Below, one piece after another: positions 37,400-49,027 of a stretch of DNA of 64,000 nt (the stretch's first letter is position 1; each line of letters begins with the position of its first letter). Where the stretch lies: positions 124,001 through 188,000 of the forward strand of contig JAHQIW010003923.1 of the NCBI GenBank assembly GCA_019055375.1. Direction: 5' to 3'. A program made the position numbers and the translations under genes. Origin of the DNA: Parelaphostrongylus tenuis (lineage: Eukaryota; Nematoda; Chromadorea; Rhabditida; Metastrongylidae). The notes under the pieces were generated by a model. The model was not told where the DNA came from and searched no databases. It worked only from the letters and a program-made list of their open reading frames with translations.

Positions 37400-37915
37400 C
37401 AGTTTGGTTATTTTTGAAAACCCCATCTCTCTTATGAAGAAGGAATTTCCAAAAATAATCAGACTATTGAACTGTTTGTTACTGAAATATTGATGCTCGA
37501 CTTCGATCAACCGAAAGGGCGTTTTGATGCAGCAAGACTGTGCCAGATGGCACACTCCCAAAAAGACAAAGGACAAGTTCGATGAATTGGGCGAAGTCGA
37601 GATTCACTTGCATCTCGCCTACACTCCAGATTGCGTTTCCAACCGACATTGGCCTTATCCGTTCCGGATGAAGCACTTTTTGAAGGGTCGCCGATTGGAA
37701 TCGCTCGATGAAGTTCGAGAAGCATATGAAGAGTTCTTTGATTCGAAGACGAAGGAATGGTCGACTTCAACTAAATACGAACCTTGAAGGATCAATGGCG
37801 GACAGTCGTAAAACAACGGCCTCTATTCTGAAGTGTAGTTATTATGTTTTTTTTTTCGGATTTCATGCCTAATTTTCAATTTTTACAGGTGCCCAGAACT
37901 TTCTTTCCAACCTTA
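37400..37915 (+). mobile_element. Mariner 3' fragment (U3)
   Basis: U3 counterpart of 27100-27620. Here the frame is better preserved: 37524-37787 reads KFDELGEVEIHLHLAYTPDC then MKHFLKGRRLESLDEVREAY, a clear mariner C-terminal region. Confidence 0.75.
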
Positions 37916-40900
37916 TACGTCTAGGCTCTGACGAAGGCGCGGTCGCCAGAATGTTAGCCACAAATCCTGGGAAAGAAGACGTACCAACCTCGTGCAACTT
38001 TAGCTAGAGAAAAGGGTAACCCATACTATCAAATAAGCATTCTGGAACCGAAACTAATGAATTTGAACTTATACAAAACTATTGATAAAGACGACGCAAA
38101 GATGTCAAAAAATGAAACTTTCAAGATAATTCTCAGAACTTTTTTATTCTTAGAACGCAATTAATATTACGCCAGTTTATATGTCCTCTAGACAGGTCTA
38201 GTGGTGATCTACATAGCGAAATATTCTGTAAATTGGTGATTGACAGGCTTGCATCAGTGATCAATCGGATCACGTTTGAACAAATGAAAAGAAATAGGAA
38301 GAACTAACGAAAAAAATTCTACTGTTTTGACTGATATATGGATATTCCCCAGTGGAAAAATTCTTCATCGACGTCACACTTGATTTAACAATTTGCTATT
38401 GTTTAAAGATTTCAGAGTCTCATTAGATAAACGCATTTTTCTCTGCCACTCCTCGATGAGAGATCGTTGTTAATAGCCGGTAGCAATACGGAGCATCTTT
38501 TCTCTTGTGGTCACACCGTGTTCACTGGCAGTATGAATTGAGTTCTTGGTGACTAGTGCGCTTAGTTCTCAACGATCACAACCAGGGACGGTGGAGACGC
38601 GAAAACCGCGTAGTGAGGCGCACGCACCCCCTGGCCAATTTTTGTAAGGGGCTCGCAAGAGCCAGAAACTGTAGGCATGGTGAAGGCGCTGCTTTCGGCA
38701 GGAAGAATGTGGGTAGTATTGAACCTATAACTACCTTCACCGAAGCCCAGTGTTACGCTCTGTGCTGCTAAAGCTCTCACTTTGCTACCTCTCAGCCATA
38801 GCGACGCTGCAATTAAGACATGGAAGAATTTGCAGAATATACTAGAAAAATCATTTAACACACACCTTCTGCTCTGAAGTATGAATTGGCCTGTTGAAAG
38901 GACTATTATCTTGGTAGATGATATACAAGAATTCTCTATATTTTAGCTTTTTTAGCAGTATTATGGCCTTATGACTATCTATCGAAGAATGCTGAATGAT
39001 ATAGATAACTTTAAGCTCTGTCGGGGCTTGAACCAGTGTCCCAACCTTTCCCGGACGCTCGCTAACCACTGCAACACCGAGGCCCACAATCTGCTGTCAC
39101 TTTTTCTGTGATACAACGCGTCACCGGAGAAGGTGGACCAAGGGTACACTCCGCTTGAGATGTAAACATTTTATATTACCCAGTAATTTTTGAATGCATA
39201 ACTATAACACTATCACACTGTTAAGAAAATAACAGGAATAGAGAACTTTCATAAACTATGTATATCCAACAGTTGTCAGCTTGATTGGGGTTTAATGCAA
39301 AATGAGCTCACTATAGGAAACCTGTTAACTGTTGGTTGCTGACAGCTCCGATATATTTCGTCACAGAATGAACGGTAGCAAATCAGGAGCACGTTATTGT
39401 AGTGGTTGGCACATGTTAACGAATAGGATGAGTTGAGGGTTAAACTCCCTCTAGAGATTCTATGTTTTAATATTACTCAACATTCTTAGACATGCAATTA
39501 GCATAATGATACTCAAAAAATCCAGTACAACTACATTTTCGTGAAAACACTAAGTTTGGAGAACCATCTGACTCTTTTTTTTTTTGAGTATCAGTAGTTT
39601 TCTATGCTTTTCTTCTCATCTGACTCTTGTTTGAGAGGTGATGTTGGCCTTTTCCCCATGTAACCATTTACGACAGCGTTACATTAGAGCAGCCTGGAGT
39701 GGACAACTCAGCTATTTTTTGATGAGCAAGAGAATGGCTGTTATTCACTGGATTTATTGAATATGATTCGATGCAGAAAACCATTGAATACCTTGATATA
39801 ACGACCGACGTTTTGGCGATTTTGCCTTCTTCAAAGCCTGGAATATTAAAGTTGATTCCTGTATATCTGGTCAAATACTTTCGAATCCCAGTAAAACCGA
39901 TGATGATGAACAACTTTGGGAGAAGTTTCAGAGCAGAGTGAATGAATAAATTTGATATGTGTTGTGATCCTAGAGTCCTGAACTTTGTATAAGCATACTC
40001 GTAAGCTCATAGATACACGGCACATTTCCTTGACTCATTGACGGCAGCGGGACGTTTTCAACAACCGCATGTACATTCTCTATAGCTAGAACCCTTAAGG
40101 AGTTGAGAATTTGGCAGATTTATAGCAAAAGCTTTGCATTTTCTTCTGGCGCATAAGCGCCTATGTGTCGACGTTAACGTACACGTGGGTGGGCAGAATT
40201 AAATGTATACAATGATTTTTCGAATTAATTATTCAATAGATGAAATCAGGTTAGCTCTCATTTCAAAATTCGTATAAGATACATATTTTTCAAGAGGGTG
40301 AAAAAATGACATCTATATAAAGACATCCTTAAGCAGCAGTAGAAAGAAAAGTAAGAGGACCTTCGTGGATAAGGCAAGAAAACAATTTCAATGCATAAAA
40401 AATACTGGAGTACGCACAGTGTGACACTTAAGATGTAGGCTGATGTATTAACGATATCAAATACAGTAGAATTCTGAACACAAGCGCAACAGTCACAAAA
40501 AATCGCGATGCTTTCCGAAATATCACTATGTTTTGATGGGCACCCATGGCTTACCACTATGCCACAAGCATCTCAATGTGCATGTGCTGCATTTAACGAT
40601 ACAGGATGAACCCCTCGACACTGATCAATCCCCAAGGAATAGTGTATCCATTCGACGTCCATGAACACCGGTAGAGGTGCTAATCTGAACCACGCAATGG
40701 CTTTTTGTGCTCTATTGATGTGTCAAATAATGCTGCTGTCCTCCTAGACAAATCGATAACCAATTCACCGACCAGAGAGAGATGGAAGGGTTAGTGAGCC
40801 TGGGACGGGGGCCGAACAAGAGGCCACACGTGTGGCACATTGTAACTTCTACCACTGCACAGCGCACGTCCTTACCTCAATTGTTTTTCGTTCTGGAAAG

Positions 40901-41445
40901 CAGAGTTACTCAGATATTGTGCTGGAGAAGACATATCAAGATTAATATTCTAACACAGGAGACTTTTCTAAGAGAGATTGATCATGTGAAGCATCAAAGC
41001 GTTGCTTCTAAAATAAAGTACAGTGATTTTGTTCGGGTGCATAATACTGATAGGAGAGTACACAGCCTTTTCCTGCTAAGTCAAAGCTGGGTTGTTATGA
41101 TCATATTCATTTGAGCAGCTGATGTTTCGATGGATTTCATCCTTTTCAAAACTTGTGCGGAGGGCGAGCTTCGCTGCAACGTTAACTATTCGAATGAATT
41201 TTATTAAATCAGCCTCGTTTTTGAGATTATTAAGAAAAAACGGCGAACTATTAAGGAATGTCGAGTTTGATAAATACTTGGTCTTGGTAATTGCTACTAA
41301 AAGGAATGTAACTGGAATGTTTTGAGCCATTTCAAGACTGGTACGTTAGTGAAAGGCGTTTATTTCAGCGCTGTCGCCCGCCTCGTCAGAGCCACACGCC
41401 TCACAAGTCCCTCTACTGATAGTAGGGACGGGAAACGTTCTTACC

Positions 41446-41784
41446 GTGAAACAACGGGAAACAACGGTTTTCACGTATTCGCCATCACACTCCAGTCGAT
41501 GGCGTACGGCTGTTAATCAGATAATGCACCTTACAATCACGATTTTTGTAACGAGGTTTTATAAGCCAGTCAAATATAAGTTGCACTGTGTGAATAACAG
41601 AAAGGATTGTCATTTGAAAGAAAAAAAACTGCCTATTAATGTTTCCCGTAGAATTGGACAAACGATAAAGAACGTGAAACGGCGTAAGGTATACGATGAT
41701 AAGGCTTTCGAACCAATTATGCACGGAATCGACGTTGTGCTCGACTTCTTTCGTTCGCACGTACTTTCCCGTGTTATCTCGTAG
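41446..41784 (+). CDS. Unknown 112-codon open frame in U4; shorter decayed counterparts in U1 and U3
   Basis: I do not recognise this protein. The U4 copy keeps 112 codons (basic; FVTRFYKPVKYKLHC and MHGIDVVLDFF are the most distinctive stretches). The same frame in U1 (24604-24819) and U3 (34823-35080) aligns residue by residue but ends early at a TGA where U4 reads through with GQ. Beyond the stop the homologous frame continues (IMHGIDGLLDF), so these are truncated versions. It may be part of an unrecognised transposon or a decayed gene; chance conservation of a non-coding duplicated frame is also possible. No initiation or splice context supports expression. Confidence 0.3.
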   Translation: MKQRETTVFTYSPSHSSRWRTAVNQIMHLTITIFVTRFYKPVKYKLHCVNNRKDCHLKEKKLPINVSRRIGQTIKNVKRRKVYDDKAFEPIMHGIDVVLDFFRSHVLSRVIS

Positions 41785-42189
41785 TGTTATGGCCAGAAAA
41801 AACCAACGTCGCATGCAAACTGTGACGACTGAAGAGCGATTGATGTCTAGCTAACATTCATTTTTTAGTATAAATGCCATCGCTAAAAGTGCAACGAAAG
41901 AGTAACAGTATGTCAACCGCCGATTGACGATAGCCATATAGCAGTGCAAGAATTGAATTTATCTTGATTATCAATCAGAACAAACAAATAAAATAGCACG
42001 CACTAACCAAACATGACGTTAATGCACAGCCACATACATGACAACAACTAATGAGTCTCGCCAAGGGTGCCGTTATGGATTTTTCCCGACCACTGTGAAC
42101 TGCTGAGCTCATATCTCACCAGATGAGCGCAGATCGAGCAAAAATGCACATCTTGTGAGCCTGATTGCAGACAGAAGGATTTTTCTATA

Positions 42190-42450
42190 GATGATAAGGA
42201 ACATAGCTCCCGACATTGATCAGCTCTTTGAGATGCGCTATACATTCAACTTCACCTTGCGTCGTATGACGTGAGATGAGTGTGCATTGATTGGATGCCT
42301 ACCATGCGTTTCAGTGCTGATCATCCTAGACTAGCGTGGTACCAAGTCGCCAACTCTGAAGAGGTGGAAGACTTAGTAAGCTTTGGAATCAAATCGACCA
42401 TGCAGTCGCAGAGTATCTCGATTCACTGCAGCACACCGTCTATAAGTTCG
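42190..42450 (-). repeat. SINE-like family A, strongly diverged (U4)
   Basis: U4 counterpart of the U1/U3 copies. AGCTCCCGACATTGATCAGC and GCGTGGTACCAAGTCGCCAA remain recognisable. Confidence 0.5.
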
Positions 42451-43530
42451 TATATTGTGGTGACAGAGTACCTCAATGATTATTGTATGATCTAGAAGAC
42501 GCGAAGTGATCAGCAAGGCATTAGTTCGAGTCTCACTCCCAGCACTCTTTTGCGAACGACCATCGAACACGTTGGAGTGGCTACGACCAAGATTTACAGA
42601 GAATCGTCTCAGCCAGTAATCCACGATACTTATAGAAGAGATGGAATCCTCAAGCAGCAGCGGAGCAACAGGTGAGATATCAGATTATTTTTTACGGAGG
42701 ATGAACGCGAGTAAACGAGTGGAATGCGAGAACTACTGGGATTCAAACAACAAATTTCGATAACGATTCGAGCAAAGAAAGGTTAACATGACTAACGTGA
42801 TACCTTTTTTTTTTTGAATATCCCTAGAAAAAAAAGGAGCAGAGCAGCTGCTGATTATGTTGTCACAATAATGGGTTTATGTTCTTTGATTCAACTTCGC
42901 AGCGAGTCATTTTCCATCCCTCCAGAGTTGACAAGCTGCTGACACTGTTTTCTGCGGAAAGCTTCATTTGATTCACTAATTCGTGCGAATGAATGTGTGA
43001 AACCTAATGAAAAGATGTAAGGCTATCCAAAGTGTTGAAAAAGAATTAGCTCGACCAACAGTATGCGATATGTCTGTAGGGGACATAATCTTCAAGTGAT
43101 AAAGTAACCCAGACGAAATGCGAAATTTGGTTTCGGAAAGATACGAGACCGCATAGTAATACTAGGTTATGTAAAAAATTCTGAAAATTTTCAAAAGCTT
43201 CGCCTTTGCACGCAAATTAACAACAAAAACAACAACAACTACTATTTTCCGAAGTATACACCACCAATCACAACATGGTTTTGGAAAGATACGAGACCAC
43301 ATAGAAAACACAACTTTATGCTATGCAACATTAGATCGGTTCGAAGTGCTAATTCGGCTCCTTTGAAGTGAAGAACGTTTGACATGCTTTTTCGATTTCA
43401 TTGATTGATTTAATTCGGCGGCCATTCGAGAAGTGTTGCATTGATCAACCGAGTCCACAATCGGATGGAGCAACGTCTGGACTATAGGCGGTGTGCTCGA
43501 TGAAGGCTCAGCATCCAGAGTGGCTTGTAT

Positions 43531-44112
43531 TAGGTTGGTATCGGGTTGCAAAGAAAGTTCTGGGGCAATTGTAAAAAGCTGAAAGTTTATGCACGAATTC
43601 CAAACAGAAACAATGATTATTCATCAAACTGAAGGCCACTGTTTTCTATGACTTTCTGCCATCGGTCCGCCAAGTTCTGGATCTGGTGGAAGTACCATTC
43701 CTTCAACTTCAATGAGAGATGTCTTGACGTGTTTCTTCAACTTCATCGAACGATTCAAATCGGACGTGCTGAGCGAGGATTCATGTCAAGGTCATGATCT
43801 CCGACACTGAAGCGTCAAAAACCAGTGTCCAGCAGCAGATTTGCTTGTTATATGCCTTCCTCCTCAACTTCGTTAATGTAATCGACTGCAGCTCGCTGTG
43901 AAAGACACTTTCTCCAACAATGACGCAGTAAAACACGAACTTCGATTGTATCGCTGAACATGGCGGAGGCTCGCATCAAAGTGAAAATGAAGGCAAATAA
44001 TATCTAGGCTTTCAGAGGGAAAACCTCTGATAAGAAACTGTAATATTCCCATGATATGCATGGGAGTTATCTCAAGCTTATTGAAGTGCCCCAAAGCTTT
44101 TTTACCATCCCT
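43531..44112 (-). mobile_element. Internally deleted mariner element M1c in U4
   Basis: Left end TTAGGTTGG...GCAAAGAAAGTTCTGGGGC; right end TGCCCCAAAGCTTTTTTACC. Minus strand gives an N-terminus EVRVLLRHCWRKCLSQRAAV like M1b and a C-terminal NLADRW(Q)K stretch, without the catalytic core. Absent from U2 because of that unit's 3.6-kb gap. Confidence 0.8.
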
Positions 44113-45674
44113 AGTCTCTCACTCTCTTCCATAAAAAAAAAAGAATGGAAGGCAAAAACGAGACATGTCGTCGAGATTACAATTGTCTTCTTTGAATTGC
44201 TTAAGCCATCTGCCTACAGTTGATTGTGTCGCCGTACCAGCACCCACCCTCATTAATCTCATCGACGACTTTAAGAATTGTTAAGCTTTTTCTCCTATAA
44301 TGACGGATCAACACCAGTAAATCATACCGTTCAAGGAGCATTTTGGAGCTGAAATTGATGAATTAGATAAATATATGAGAATCTATCAAAAGAAGACGAC
44401 ACAAAGATATCAAAAAATGGAGTTTTCAAAAATATCCCAGAACTTTTTGCTCAACCTAATAATCTCAGCTTATAAGCCCTTAGACAAGTCTAGTAGTGAT
44501 CTACAGAGCGAAACATTTTGAAATTTGGTGATTGACAGGCCTGCATCAGTAACCAATCGGATAACGTTTGATTAAATGAAAGAACTGAAAGAAACAGGAG
44601 GAACTGCCACAAAAAATTCACTATTTGACTGAGTTACGAATATTTTCCACCGAAATTTTTCATTGACGTCACACTTGATTTCACATGTGGCCATCGTTTG
44701 TAGATTTACTGCTGTTGTTGATGATGTACTCTTAATCGTCTAGCTCGCTATTATGAAGTTCTGACTAACACATTTGATTTTAAAATCTCTAAAGCGCACG
44801 TTTCTCTGCGACTCTACAATGAGAGACCGTGGTTAAAAGCCGGCGGTAGTACGAAGCATCCTTCCGCACGACGCTCACATAACCGCTCTACCCTTGTGCG
44901 TTGAGCTTAAAGTACTTAGTGTGCTTAGGTCTCAGCAAACAAAACCAGGAACGGTGACCATCTGTTCCCGCGCAGTAAGGCGCACGCACCCCCTGGCCAA
45001 TTTTTGGAGAGGACTCGCAAGAGTCCGAAATGCAGGAACGACGAGGGCGATGGCATAGGAGCAGTAAGCATGTGGTGTAGTATCGAACCCGTAACTACTG
45101 TTACCCGAACCCACGTGTTACCCACTGTGCTATTGAAGCTCTCACTTTGCTGTCCGTCAGTCATAGCTACATAATCACCTAACATACATTTCTACATTTT
45201 GAATTGATTTGTTAAAATGATATTGTCTTGATAACTAATCTACAAGAATTCTCTATATTTTAGCGCTTTTCTAGCAGTGTTATGGTCCTATGACTACACA
45301 TCGAAGAATTGTTGAGTGATATACAAATTCGAAGCTCTGTCGAGGATTGAACCCGTTTCTTTACCATTCCGGAGCATATGCTAACCACTACACTACCGGA
45401 ACTTCATGCTCAACCTAATGGACACGTGCTCACAGCTAGAGAATAAGCAAGGACGGATCATGGAAATTAATTTAAACGAACTGAAACACGTCATTTGTGA
45501 TCAAAATAACCATTTATGATGCGATATGCTAGAATTTCACCTGATCCCCCTGTGCTCCTCTATTGAATATGGACTTGGTAACTATAAGAATGCTTTAGAA
45601 GAAGCCTTTCCAGAGGCTTTCTTCAGAAAAAAGCGACAGTGGCGAGCCCTATATCGAATAAACTGACAACAAAA

Positions 45675-45980
45675 GGATAAGGGATAAAGCTCTAAGCGTT
45701 GATTAATCCCTGAGAGATGAGCCATTCATTCGTCTTCAACTTCTATTTTTGTTTGAGGTGATTGAATTTATATCTGTCCTTTACAGTGACTCGCTGTGGC
45801 CTCCCGCTAAGCCGATTCAGCGCTGCTTATCCTCCCAGACAAGTCTGAGACTAGTCTCGTACCAATTTAGCGACCCCGGAGCGATAGATGGCTTGGTGAG
45901 CCATGAGCGCCAAATCGAACCATTGACCTCGTGCGCGACGCAGACCACCTCTAACCACTACGCCTTATGCACTCTATGAA
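45675..45980 (-). repeat. SINE-like family A (U4)
   Basis: Counterpart of 31768-32072 with the same insertion context, so inserted before the dimer duplicated. Confidence 0.75.
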
Positions 45981-46687
45981 CTAACTATAATAGGTGAAAT
46001 CGACAAGATTTCTTGATCTAACCGCTTTTCTAGGAGTGGTGTGTTCTCGTAACTATAAGTTCAATAATGCTGAGTGACATGAAAATTCTGAACTTCGGCG
46101 GGAGTCGAACCGTCGCCAGCGTAACTGGAGTTATTGTCGATTTGTGCTTACTAGGCCAAGCCACTGACAGCTTACAGAATCGATACCCTGTATCGCAGAG
46201 TGATAGCAGAACAGAAGCTCACGTGGAGCGGTGGTTAGCAAGCATTCCCGGAAAGGTGAGACGCGAGTTCAGCTCTGGCCCGAGGTGCAAAGTTTTACAT
46301 ATCACTAAACATTCTTGGGGTTATAGTCATAACATCATAGCAGTAAAGCGGTATAGACGAAGAACCAATGACCCGTATAAGTCCACTGAAACTGCAGGCA
46401 CCCAGTCGCAAGTTCGATGTCTCGCCCGGGCTCATCAAACCTTTTATCGCTCTGGGTCAAGAAATTAGTATCAGACTGGTCTGTGGGGATATCGGCACTG
46501 AATTTATACATCGTTAGCCACCGCGGGCCATTCTAGAGGCCATATAGGCATTCATTAACCACTAACGATACTTGATGACGTCGAATGCATGGCGCATCGC
46601 TCAGGGATCGCTTGAAATCGTAAGGGTTGTTCTTTATCCCTTATAAAACTCATAGTGGAGAAGGCGCCTCGGTTAAACCCGATTTAA

Positions 46688-46892
46688 CCCTTCATGGACC
46701 ATATGGTACGTCTCACACCGAGCCGCGTGACGTCAACTCTCCCTTAGCTACTCTAAGGCGGCGTCTCGGTGTGAAAGCAGGCAAAGACAGCCAAGCATTC
46801 ATGCGCGGACGTGCAGATACTACCTGCCTGCGACTGCTGCGCAAGCGAATGGCGCAACGCCGTCTGCCCAGCAACGGTGGTCCTCAAAGGGT
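46688..46892 (-). mobile_element. TTAA-type MITE, family T variant, in U4
   Basis: Counterpart of 32791-32992: TTAA at 46684-46687, ends CCCTTCATGGACCATATGG and GGTGGTCCTCAAAGGG. The right TTAA has mutated to TTCA. Confidence 0.7.
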
Positions 46893-47120
46893 TCAAATTT
46901 TCGGCGCATTGAGTGATGCGCTATACATTCGACTTTATCAAGCTTCTTATGGTTTGCTGATTTGTATCCAACCTGATCAATAACTTCCAGTGGTTTATTA
47001 GCAATCAACTTAACACTGCTACCCTCGCAGACAGATCTCGTAGCCATTTACAGACCGCGGAGCGATAAAGGGTCCGATGAGCCCTGGGCGGAGACCGAAC
47101 CACCGGCCCCATGTGTGCTG

Positions 47121-47575
47121 TGCGGTCCTCTACCACTTCGCTAGAAGCGTTGATAGATAACATCACGTTTACTTCGCCTAAACTTATAAGTAATAACCTC
47201 CTAAGGTACCAACGAGCAGATAAGCAATACAGAGAATTTTTTTTTATATAGAAAAAACGTCGCGAATTGATGTGCTTTCTGTGCAGTTTCACAACAAACA
47301 AATAGAACGACGAATGAAGACTGTACAACTGAGGTGGAAAATACAAGAACTCTGATCGAAAACAACGGGACCCCAAGAAATCCGCCGAATCAGTCGACGG
47401 AGCGGCCGAAACGACAAGTATTCAAAGCGGAACCGCTGCCGTATTTCCTATCTGCGCTCCCGCTTACGCATATCGATTTTTCGCAAAATATCTATTCAAA
47501 TTTGGCGCGCAATGAACAGCGGCAACAAACGGCTACCGTATTCACGTGACGGGAGATTTTCTCGTTCTCCTAAAT
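47121..47575. other. Non-repeated stretch right of U4, no gene recognised
   Basis: Contains an open frame at 47334-47549 without recognisable motifs. Homology to U2 stops in the GAGCCCTGGGCGG region, because U2 is cut there by U3. Confidence 0.4.
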
Positions 47576-47577
47576 TC

Positions 47578-47810
47578 CTTGGGCATTCGTTCATTCGTTC
47601 ATTCTTCAGTTCTTTTTTCTTGCTTCTTTTCCTTTCATTCATTCCTTTATTCCTTTCTCTCTTTTCCTTCCAATCCTTGCTTTTTTCCTTCCATTTCTTT
47701 CTTTTTTCCTTCCATTCTTTCCTGTCTTCCTTGTTTCCCCTTAATTCATTCATTCTTTCCCTTTCTTTCTTGCTTTCTTTGTTTTCCTCTTCTCTACTGT
47801 TGTTGTTTTG
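47578..47810 (+). repeat. Pyrimidine-rich low-complexity tract
   Basis: Degenerate CATT, CCTT and TTTC repeats for about 230 bp, nearly free of A and G on the plus strand. It creates long artificial open frames (poly-Ser/Phe on plus, Lys/Glu-rich on minus). Confidence 0.85.
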
Positions 47811-47889
47811 CAGATGTAGATCACAGCCCATTCGCTGGTCTGCTATTTTTAGTAGAAATTGCTCCTTTTTTTCCTATATCGTTCAGTTT

Positions 47890-48205
47890 AAGAGCGCATG
47901 TGACGCAGTGGTTATAGGTGCTCTGCGTCGCACACGAGGTCAATGGTTCGATCTCGCGCTCATGGCTCACCAAGCCATCCATCTCTCCGGGGTCGGTAAA
48001 TTGGTACCAGACAGGTCTCAGATTTGTCTGGGAGGATAAGCAGCACTGACTCGGATCAGCGGGAGGCCATCGCGAGTCATTGTAAAGGCCAAATATGCAT
48101 TCAGTCACCTCAAACGAAGTTGAAAATCCAAGGCGAATGTATGGCGCATCCATCAAAAATTGATCAGCGCCGAGAGCTTTATCCTTTATCCTTTTATCGT
48201 TCAGT
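47890..48205 (+). repeat. tRNA-derived SINE-like family A, best plus-strand copy
   Basis: GTGACGCAGTGGTTATAGGTG (A-box-like) and ATGGTTCGATCTCGCGCTC (B-box-like) are 30 bp apart, followed by a conserved body (AAATTGGTACCAGAC, GTCTGGGAGGATAAGCAGC) and a tail GAGAGCTTTATCCTTTATCC with short repeats. tRNA head plus body plus simple tail is SINE structure. Confidence 0.78.
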
Positions 48206-48394
48206 TTACTGGACTATCTGGTTTTTTTTCCTGCACCGACTATTTGTTGTTTATTTGGTTTATCGCTGATTTTGCTTGTTTATTTTTGTTTCTTCTTGAG
48301 TAATTAGTGACTCCTACGGTCCCATGCAGAGTCGGGGTCTATCGGCATCTATTAGCAGATCCCAAATAGAATTAAGAGAATTAAGCGGTGGCGT

Positions 48395-48535
48395 CGATGT
48401 TGGTGTAGTGGTAGTGCGCGTCGCCAGGATGAATGAAACGCGGGTTCGACTCCCGCCTGAGGTCGAAATTTTGCTTACCGCTCATTTCTCTTAGTTATAT
48501 TTGAAACGTCATGACACTGCGAAAAGCAGTAAAAA
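48395..48535 (+). repeat. tRNA-derived SINE-like family B
   Basis: GTTGGTGTAGTGGTAGTGCG and CGGGTTCGACTCCCGCCTGA, then a tail with TTTTGCTTACCGCTCATTTC shared with the copies at 58975 and 59260. Confidence 0.75.
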
Positions 48536-48570
48536 CAAGGATTCTTGGCATGATCGGCAAATTCAATATA

Positions 48571-48835
48571 GTCTGTGAGGATGTTAGGAGCCTTTTCGAG
48601 GTTAGTACATCAGAGCCTCGCGTACGTTTCGGCAGAGTTGCCCGCTCCATCGGTGGCCCACTTCCCATACTCAAGCCTAGTTTATACCCGGGCTGGGGAG
48701 ACCTAAAGTAGCCCCTGCTATAAATTAAAGTTGAGTGTGGGGCGTGCTCCGTCGATGAGGAGGGAGACACCGCCGAAACGTACGTATGGCTCTGGCGTAC
48801 TAACCTCGTAAAGGCTTTTAACATTCTCACAGACT
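48571..48835. repeat. Foldback element with about 70-bp arms
   Basis: GTCTGTGAGGATGTTAGGAG...CCTCGCGTACGTTTCGGC pairs with GCCGAAACGTACGTATGG...TTAACATTCTCACAGAC. About 190 bp upstream of the rpl-34 start. Confidence 0.75.
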
Positions 48836-49020
48836 GTAATGGTTTCTTAGAGCGATGTTTTGAGGCAGTCCATAGATGTATCCCTTAAGTGGACTCTGTT
48901 TGAATTTTCTATAGCGGTAATCGCGTGCAGAATAGGAAGTTCCATATGTGTTTGTCTGTCGATTTTCTGTGTATCGTGTACTTGCACGAGCTCCTACTTA
49001 CTGCGTACTCTATAATTTTA

Positions 49021-49022
49021 AG
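49021..49022 (+). other. Possible spliced-leader acceptor of rpl-34
   Basis: TATAATTTTAAG ends at 49022, followed by GTAAT and the ATG at 49028. A U-rich stretch and AG five bases before the start is typical of nematode trans-splicing. Confidence 0.45.
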
Positions 49023-49027
49023 GTAAT

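Larger units (their letters stand above)
33203..39980. repeat. Segmental duplication unit U3 (type I)
   Basis: Near-identical copy of U1 along its whole length, with scattered substitutions and small indels. The same embedded elements are present at matching positions, so they predate this duplication. Confidence 0.88.
39981..47120. repeat. Segmental duplication unit U4 (type II, long form)
   Basis: Begins AACTTTGTATAAGCATACTCG. Its first 650 bp and last 2.9 kb match U2. The central part (about 40626-43530) is a diverged homologue of the middle of U1/U3, and it also holds mariner M1c at about 43531-44112. It therefore looks closest to the ancestral full-length unit. Confidence 0.83.

Noticed and set aside
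46067..46468. 133-codon plus-strand open frame in U4
   Set aside because: Runs through two tRNA-like elements, and its U2 counterpart lacks the same open frame.
47600..47800. CRISPR-like short repeats
   Set aside because: Irregular simple-sequence repeats without constant spacers; eukaryotic context.
47512..48039. Longest plus-strand open frame (175 codons)
   Set aside because: Made of the CT-rich low-complexity tract and a SINE-A copy; no domain and no splice context.
48395..48470. Possible functional tRNA gene
   Set aside because: A and B boxes are present, but no full cloverleaf with anticodon arm could be drawn and the tail is shared with other repeat copies. It is a tRNA-derived repeat.
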